Shown piece by piece: positions 60,164 to 64,000 of a stretch of 64,000 bases of DNA; positions within the stretch are counted from its first letter, which is position 1; each line of letters starts with the position of its first letter. Under the pieces are notes generated by a model. The model saw nothing but the letters and a program-made list of their open reading frames with translations, searched no databases and had not been told where the DNA came from. The stretch is taken from NCBI GenBank assembly GCA_001314655.1, contig LJSF01000017.1, positions 1 through 64,000 of the forward strand. The letters are read 5' to 3'. The stretch comes from Rhodobacteraceae bacterium HLUCCA08 (lineage in GTDB: Bacteria > Pseudomonadota > Alphaproteobacteria > Rhodobacterales > Rhodobacteraceae). Made by a program: the position numbers and the translations under genes.

Positions 60164-60970
60164 ATGGCGCCCGATCCGGCGCCGTCGGGGCGATGGGATG
60201 ACCTGACCACGCGCCTGGTGTCGGGCGCGGCCATGGTCGTGATCGGCATCGCCGCGATCGTCGCCGGCGGGCTGTGGTTCCAGATGCTGGCGGTCTTTGT
60301 CACCGCGGTCATGGTCTGGGAATGCTGGATCATGATCCGCGGCACCTCTCCGGTGTCGGGAATGCTGCTGGCGGCCGGTGTCGCGTCGATCCAGTCGGCG
60401 CAACTGGCCGGCGGGGCGGTGCCCAGCCACCTTTGGCTGTTCGCCGTGGTGCCGCTGATCGGCGCGGCGATCCTGACGCGCGAACGGCTGAGCTTTGCGG
60501 TCTTCGCCCTGGCGATCCAGGTCGCCGGCTGGGGGCTGATCCATTTCCGCAGTGATTTCGGGGTCACCTGGCTGATCTGGCTGGTGCTGGTGGTCGTGGT
60601 CACCGACATCGCCGGCTATTTCGCGGGCAAGGCCTTTGGCGGGCCGAAATTCTGGCCCCGGATCAGCCCGAAAAAGACCTGGTCGGGCACCGCCGCGGGC
60701 TGGATCGCGGCCGGGCTGGTCGGCCTTGGCTTTGCCCTGTTCACCCCGGCCGGCTGGATCCTGGTGCCGCTGTCCATGGTGCTCAGCCTTGCCGGGCAGA
60801 TGGGCGACATCGCCGAAAGCGCCTTCAAGCGGCGCCAGGGGGTCAAGGACAGTTCCGCCCTGATCCCCGGCCATGGCGGGCTGTTCGACCGGTTCGACGC
60901 GCTGCTGGGGGCGTCGCTGTTCATGTTGCTGGTCGCGGACCTGTTCAACCTGCCGGGGGTCGCGTTTTGA
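60164..60970 (+). CDS. cdsA: Phosphatidate cytidylyltransferase
   Basis: 268 aa polytopic membrane enzyme making CDP-diacylglycerol. CDS signature SLAGQMGDIAESAFKRRQGVKDSS and GHGGLFDRFDALL near the C-terminus, with DIAGYFAGKAFG before it. Begins 4 bases after uppS; overlaps dxr. Confidence 0.95.
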   Translation: MAPDPAPSGRWDDLTTRLVSGAAMVVIGIAAIVAGGLWFQMLAVFVTAVMVWECWIMIRGTSPVSGMLLAAGVASIQSAQLAGGAVPSHLWLFAVVPLIGAAILTRERLSFAVFALAIQVAGWGLIHFRSDFGVTWLIWLVLVVVVTDIAGYFAGKAFGGPKFWPRISPKKTWSGTAAGWIAAGLVGLGFALFTPAGWILVPLSMVLSLAGQMGDIAESAFKRRQGVKDSSALIPGHGGLFDRFDALLGASLFMLLVADLFNLPGVAF

Positions 60971-62142
60971 GGCGGGTCAGCATCTTTGGCGCCACCGGTT
61001 CGATCGGGCAGAACACGCTGGATCTGATCCGGCGCGATCCGGGCGCCTATCAGGTCGTGGCCCTGACCGGGGGGCGCAATATCGCGCAATTGGCGCGTGA
61101 TGCCAAGGATTTGCGGGCCGAGATTGCAGTGACCTGCCATGCCGGTCTGCTGGAGGATCTGCGCGCGGCCCTGGCCGGCAGCGGGGTCGAGGCCGCGGCC
61201 GGCGAAGCGGCGCTGGTCGAGGCCGCCGACCGGCAGGCCGACTGGATCATGTCGGCCATCGTCGGCGCGGCGGGGCTGGCGCCGGGCTTTCGGGCGCTGC
61301 GCCATGGCACCACGCTGGCGCTGGCCAACAAGGAATCGCTGGTTGCCGCCGGGCCGCTGCTGATGGCCGAGGCGGCGCGGCACGCGGCCCGGATCCTGCC
61401 GGTGGATTCCGAACATTCGGCGGTCTTCCAGGCCCTGGTGGGCGAGGATATCGCCGCGGTCGAGCGCATCGTCATCACCGCCTCGGGCGGGGCGCTGCGC
61501 GACTGGCCGCTGGAGCGGCTCGCCGCCGCCACGCCCGAGGATGCCGGGGCGCATCCCAACTGGGACATGGGGCAGCGGATCACGATCGATTCCGCGTCGA
61601 TGTTCAACAAGGCGCTGGAACTGATCGAAACCCGGGAATTCTTCGGGATCGCGCCGAAAAAGATCACGGCGGTCATGCATCCGCAAAGCATCGTGCATGC
61701 GCTTGTCGGCTTCCGGGATGGTGCCTTGATGGCGCATATGGGGTCTCCGGACATGCGGCACGCGATCGGCTATGCGCTCAACTGGCCGGACCGCTGGCAC
61801 CTGCCGGTCGAACGGATCGACCTGACGCGGATCGGACGGCTCGACTTTCACGAACCCGACCTGCAACGCTTTCCCGCGCTGCGTCTGGCGCGCGAGGTCA
61901 TGCAGATCCGCGGCGGTGCCGGCACGGTGTTCAATGCCGCCAAGGAGATCGCGCTCGATGCCTTCATCGCCGGGCGCATCGGTTTCACGGACATGGCGCC
62001 GCTGGTGGAACGGACCCTTTCCGCGCTTTCGTCCGAAATACGCCTTGATGGCGCCATGCACAGCCTTGAGACCGTGCTGGATCTGAACCATGTTGCCCGG
62101 CAACGCGCTGTTGCCCTTCTGGAAACGACCGGGACCACTTGA
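60967..62142 (+). CDS. dxr: 1-deoxy-D-xylulose-5-phosphate reductoisomerase
   Basis: 391 aa. NADPH loop FGATGSIGQNTLDLI, substrate/metal residues in VDSEHSAVFQ, ITASGGALRD and MGQRITIDSASMFNKALE. Second step of the MEP isoprenoid pathway. TTG 60967 is the start that fits the 4-base overlap with cdsA and the beta strand of the NADPH loop. Confidence 0.97.
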   Translation: MRRVSIFGATGSIGQNTLDLIRRDPGAYQVVALTGGRNIAQLARDAKDLRAEIAVTCHAGLLEDLRAALAGSGVEAAAGEAALVEAADRQADWIMSAIVGAAGLAPGFRALRHGTTLALANKESLVAAGPLLMAEAARHAARILPVDSEHSAVFQALVGEDIAAVERIVITASGGALRDWPLERLAAATPEDAGAHPNWDMGQRITIDSASMFNKALELIETREFFGIAPKKITAVMHPQSIVHALVGFRDGALMAHMGSPDMRHAIGYALNWPDRWHLPVERIDLTRIGRLDFHEPDLQRFPALRLAREVMQIRGGAGTVFNAAKEIALDAFIAGRIGFTDMAPLVERTLSALSSEIRLDGAMHSLETVLDLNHVARQRAVALLETTGTT

Positions 62143-63464
62143 TGGAATATCTGCCGACCTTCGGGAACACCGCCCTGACGATCGCCGCCTTCGTGGTGGC
62201 CCTGTCGATCATCGTGGCGATCCACGAATACGGCCATTACATCGTCGGCCGCTGGTCCGGCATCCATGCCGAGGTCTATTCGCTGGGCTTCGGTCCGGTG
62301 CTCTGGAGCCGTCATGACAAGCGCGGCACCAAGTGGCAGGTGGCGGCGATCCCGCTGGGCGGCTACGTGAAATTCCTGGGCGATGCCAATGCCGCCAGTG
62401 TCGGCGGGGACGAGGAGGTGCCCAAGGCGCGCAACACCATGCTGGGCGCGCCGCTCTGGGCGCGGGCGGCGACGGTGGCGGCGGGGCCGATCTTCAACTT
62501 CGTGCTGGCGGCGCTGATCTTTGCCGGGGTGCTGATCTTCAACGGCCAGGCCAGCGGGCAGTTGACCGTGGCCTCGGTTCCCGACTGGCCCGAGGACCGG
62601 GCGATGGAGCTGCGGGCCGGCGATGTCGTCCTGTCGATCGACGGGCAGGAGCTGAGTTTCGATGACAGCTATGGGCCCCTTGTCGATACGCTGCCCTCGG
62701 CCCCGTCGCTGACCTACGAGGTCGAACGCGACGGCCAGGTGATCGCGGTGCAGGGGCCGCATCCGGTGCCGACGCTGGCCGCCTCGATCTCGCCTCGGTC
62801 GGCCGCCGATGACGCCGATCTGCGGGTGGGCGACGTGATCCTGTCGATGAACGGGACCGAGGTCTTTGCCTTCAACGACATGGTGGCCATCGTCGACGCT
62901 GTCGGCGGCACGCCCGTGGCGCTGTCGGTCTGGCGCGACGGCGCGATTTTCGAGACCACGATCACCCCGCGTCTGCTGCCCCAGCGCCAGGACGACGGTT
63001 CGCTGCGCGACGAATACAAGCTGGGGATCGGCAGTGTCGGGGTGTTCTTCGATCCGGTCACCGAACCGGTCGGCCCGCTGCGCGCCCTGTGGCTGGGCAC
63101 CCGCAACACCTGGGAGGTGATCACCGGGTCGATCCAGGGCCTGGGCGCGATGATCAGCGGTGCGATCAACCATTGCAGCCTGAACAGCCCCGTGGGCATC
63201 GCCGAGGCGGCGGGGTCGATGGCGTCGCAGGGCACGATGAGCTTCATCAGCTTCGTCGCGGTGCTGTCGGCGGCCGTGGGCTTGCTGAACCTGTTTCCGA
63301 TCCCGATCCTGGATGGCGGGCACCTGATGTTCTACGCCTACGAGGCGGTCACCGGCAGACTGCCTTCGGACGGCGCGTTGCGGATCGCGATGGCGATCGG
63401 GCTGGCGCTGATCGGCACGCTGATGCTGTTCGCCCTGGCCAACGACCTGTTCCTGTGCCCGTGA
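62142..63464 (+). CDS. rseP: RIP metalloprotease RseP
   Basis: 440 aa. Zinc motif HEYGH (His28) in the first membrane helix, two PDZ domains (~residues 125-205 and 210-290), LFPIPILDGGHLMFY late. Site-2 protease for regulated intramembrane cleavage, for example of anti-sigma factors. ATG 62142 overlaps the dxr stop. Confidence 0.96.
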   Translation: MEYLPTFGNTALTIAAFVVALSIIVAIHEYGHYIVGRWSGIHAEVYSLGFGPVLWSRHDKRGTKWQVAAIPLGGYVKFLGDANAASVGGDEEVPKARNTMLGAPLWARAATVAAGPIFNFVLAALIFAGVLIFNGQASGQLTVASVPDWPEDRAMELRAGDVVLSIDGQELSFDDSYGPLVDTLPSAPSLTYEVERDGQVIAVQGPHPVPTLAASISPRSAADDADLRVGDVILSMNGTEVFAFNDMVAIVDAVGGTPVALSVWRDGAIFETTITPRLLPQRQDDGSLRDEYKLGIGSVGVFFDPVTEPVGPLRALWLGTRNTWEVITGSIQGLGAMISGAINHCSLNSPVGIAEAAGSMASQGTMSFISFVAVLSAAVGLLNLFPIPILDGGHLMFYAYEAVTGRLPSDGALRIAMAIGLALIGTLMLFALANDLFLCP

Positions 63465-63565
63465 CGGGGCGGCAGAATTGCCAAGGTGACTCCGCGGCTT
63501 TGCCCATTTTGTGCCACATTTCCGGGTCAGACTGGAGGCGTTGACCGCAACAGGAGGCCGATGCG

Positions 63566-63697
63566 ATGCAGACGATCACCGCCGGATACCGAGGGCTGTC
63601 CCTGCTACTGGACCTGAACTGGGATCGGATCCTCTATATCGCCACGATCTTTGGGGCCCTGGCGCTTGGCGCCTTCGTCGGAACCCTCGGGCACTGA
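63566..63697 (+). CDS. 43-aa single-pass membrane protein
   Basis: ATG 63566 has AGGAGG 8 bases upstream. The reading frame of 43 codons has a hydrophobic helix (ILYIATIFGALALGAFVGTL) near the C-terminus and an N-terminal part ITAGYRGLSLLLDLNWDR. It fills the gap between rseP and bamA and is followed by a hairpin terminator. Not recognised; the strong ribosome-binding site and the clean helix support it. Confidence 0.68.
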   Translation: MQTITAGYRGLSLLLDLNWDRILYIATIFGALALGAFVGTLGH

Positions 63698-63723
63698 GCG
63701 CCGCCACATCGGAATGAGGCTGG

Positions 63724-63746
63724 GCGCGCCGCTTGCGGCGCGCTTT
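63724..63746 (+). terminator. Intrinsic terminator after the 43-aa gene
   Basis: GCGCGCC-GCTTGC-GGCGCGC then TTTC and, after a few bases, TTTT. It separates bamA from the upstream run, so bamA should have its own promoter in the 70 bases before its start. Confidence 0.75.
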
Positions 63747-63816
63747 CACGTTTTGACAAGGCGGGGCCAAGCCGATACGACAGATCCACTGGGATGTCGG
63801 ACAGAGAAAAACAGCC

Positions 63817-64000
63817 ATGAGCAGTCAACGCAGGGGCGTCCGCGGGCGCGTGTCGGTCACCATCGGAACCCTGGTTCTGACCCTTGTCCTGACCCTTGCG
63901 GCGCTGGTCGCGCCGCAGCCTGCCCTGGCGCAAAGCTTCAGCTTCGGATCGGTCCGGGTCGAGGGCAACCAGCGGATCGAGACCGCGACGATCCTGTCCT
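63817..64000 (+). CDS. bamA: Outer membrane protein assembly factor BamA, 3' end outside the window
   Basis: The first 61 codons only. Signal peptide (LVLTLVLTLAALVAPQPALA-QS) followed by the first POTRA strand FSFGSVRVEGNQRIETATIL. BamA inserts beta-barrels into the outer membrane. Position after rseP agrees with the conserved order. Confidence 0.93.
   Translation, partial: MSSQRRGVRGRVSVTIGTLVLTLVLTLAALVAPQPALAQSFSFGSVRVEGNQRIETATILS

Overview
The window is a high-GC alphaproteobacterial chromosome segment, most likely Rhodobacterales (Paracoccaceae/Roseobacteraceae type). The support is the core gene order pyrH-frr-uppS-cdsA-dxr-rseP-bamA, an aroK-aroB pair next to xerD, an IalB-family protein, a YcbK-like/YcbB-like pair and the general codon usage. 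No complete tRNA, no rRNA and no CRISPR array is visible.

Left core (1-7.2 kb): the 3' part of a polyamine-type solute-binding protein, valS on the minus strand (carrying an in-frame palindromic repeat), a lone form II xanthine/CO-dehydrogenase-type molybdenum subunit, and a DUF2235 hydrolase gene cut off by an IS1380-family element (7.2-9.0 kb).

Accessory island (about 9.0-40.15 kb): a Trb-type conjugative element. It has traG, a ribbon-helix-helix gene, then trbB-C-D-E-J-K-L-F-G-I plus a DUF2274 gene, and a P4-type integrase beside the 3' half of a tRNA-Arg(CCG) gene that marks its right attachment site. Between the ribbon-helix-helix gene and trbB the cluster is split by about 12 kb of cargo. 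The cargo holds a four-gene plus-strand operon: an SNF2 helicase ending in DUF3883, a 131-aa protein, a DUF1156 DNA methyltransferase, and a Swt1-type HEPN-DUF499 ATPase. It is followed by two minus-strand toxin-antitoxin pairs (FitAB/VapBC type and RES-Xre). The operon has the make-up of a methylation-linked phage-defence system. The methyltransferase is mosaic, with a low-GC central segment between GC-rich ends. Downstream of trb lie AbiEi-AbiEii, ParD-ParE and a SEC-C protein. No relaxase and no left attachment site are visible; the IS1380 copy sits where the left end should be, without a target duplication.

Right core (40.2-64 kb): DUF882 (YcbK-like) and L,D-transpeptidase genes in divergent orientation; an LpxD-like/acyl carrier/ketoacyl synthase trio; IalB; a HerA-like ATPase; a CNNM/CBS (HlyC/CorC) protein; xerD; aroK-aroB; ssb; a lytic transglycosylase; an AraC regulator; miaA; then the pyrH-frr-uppS-cdsA-dxr-rseP-bamA run for translation, isoprenoid/phospholipid and outer-membrane biogenesis, with bamA running off the end. 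Several strong hairpin terminators, one possible small RNA and two genes too short for ordinary ORF calling (43 and 51 aa) were found here.
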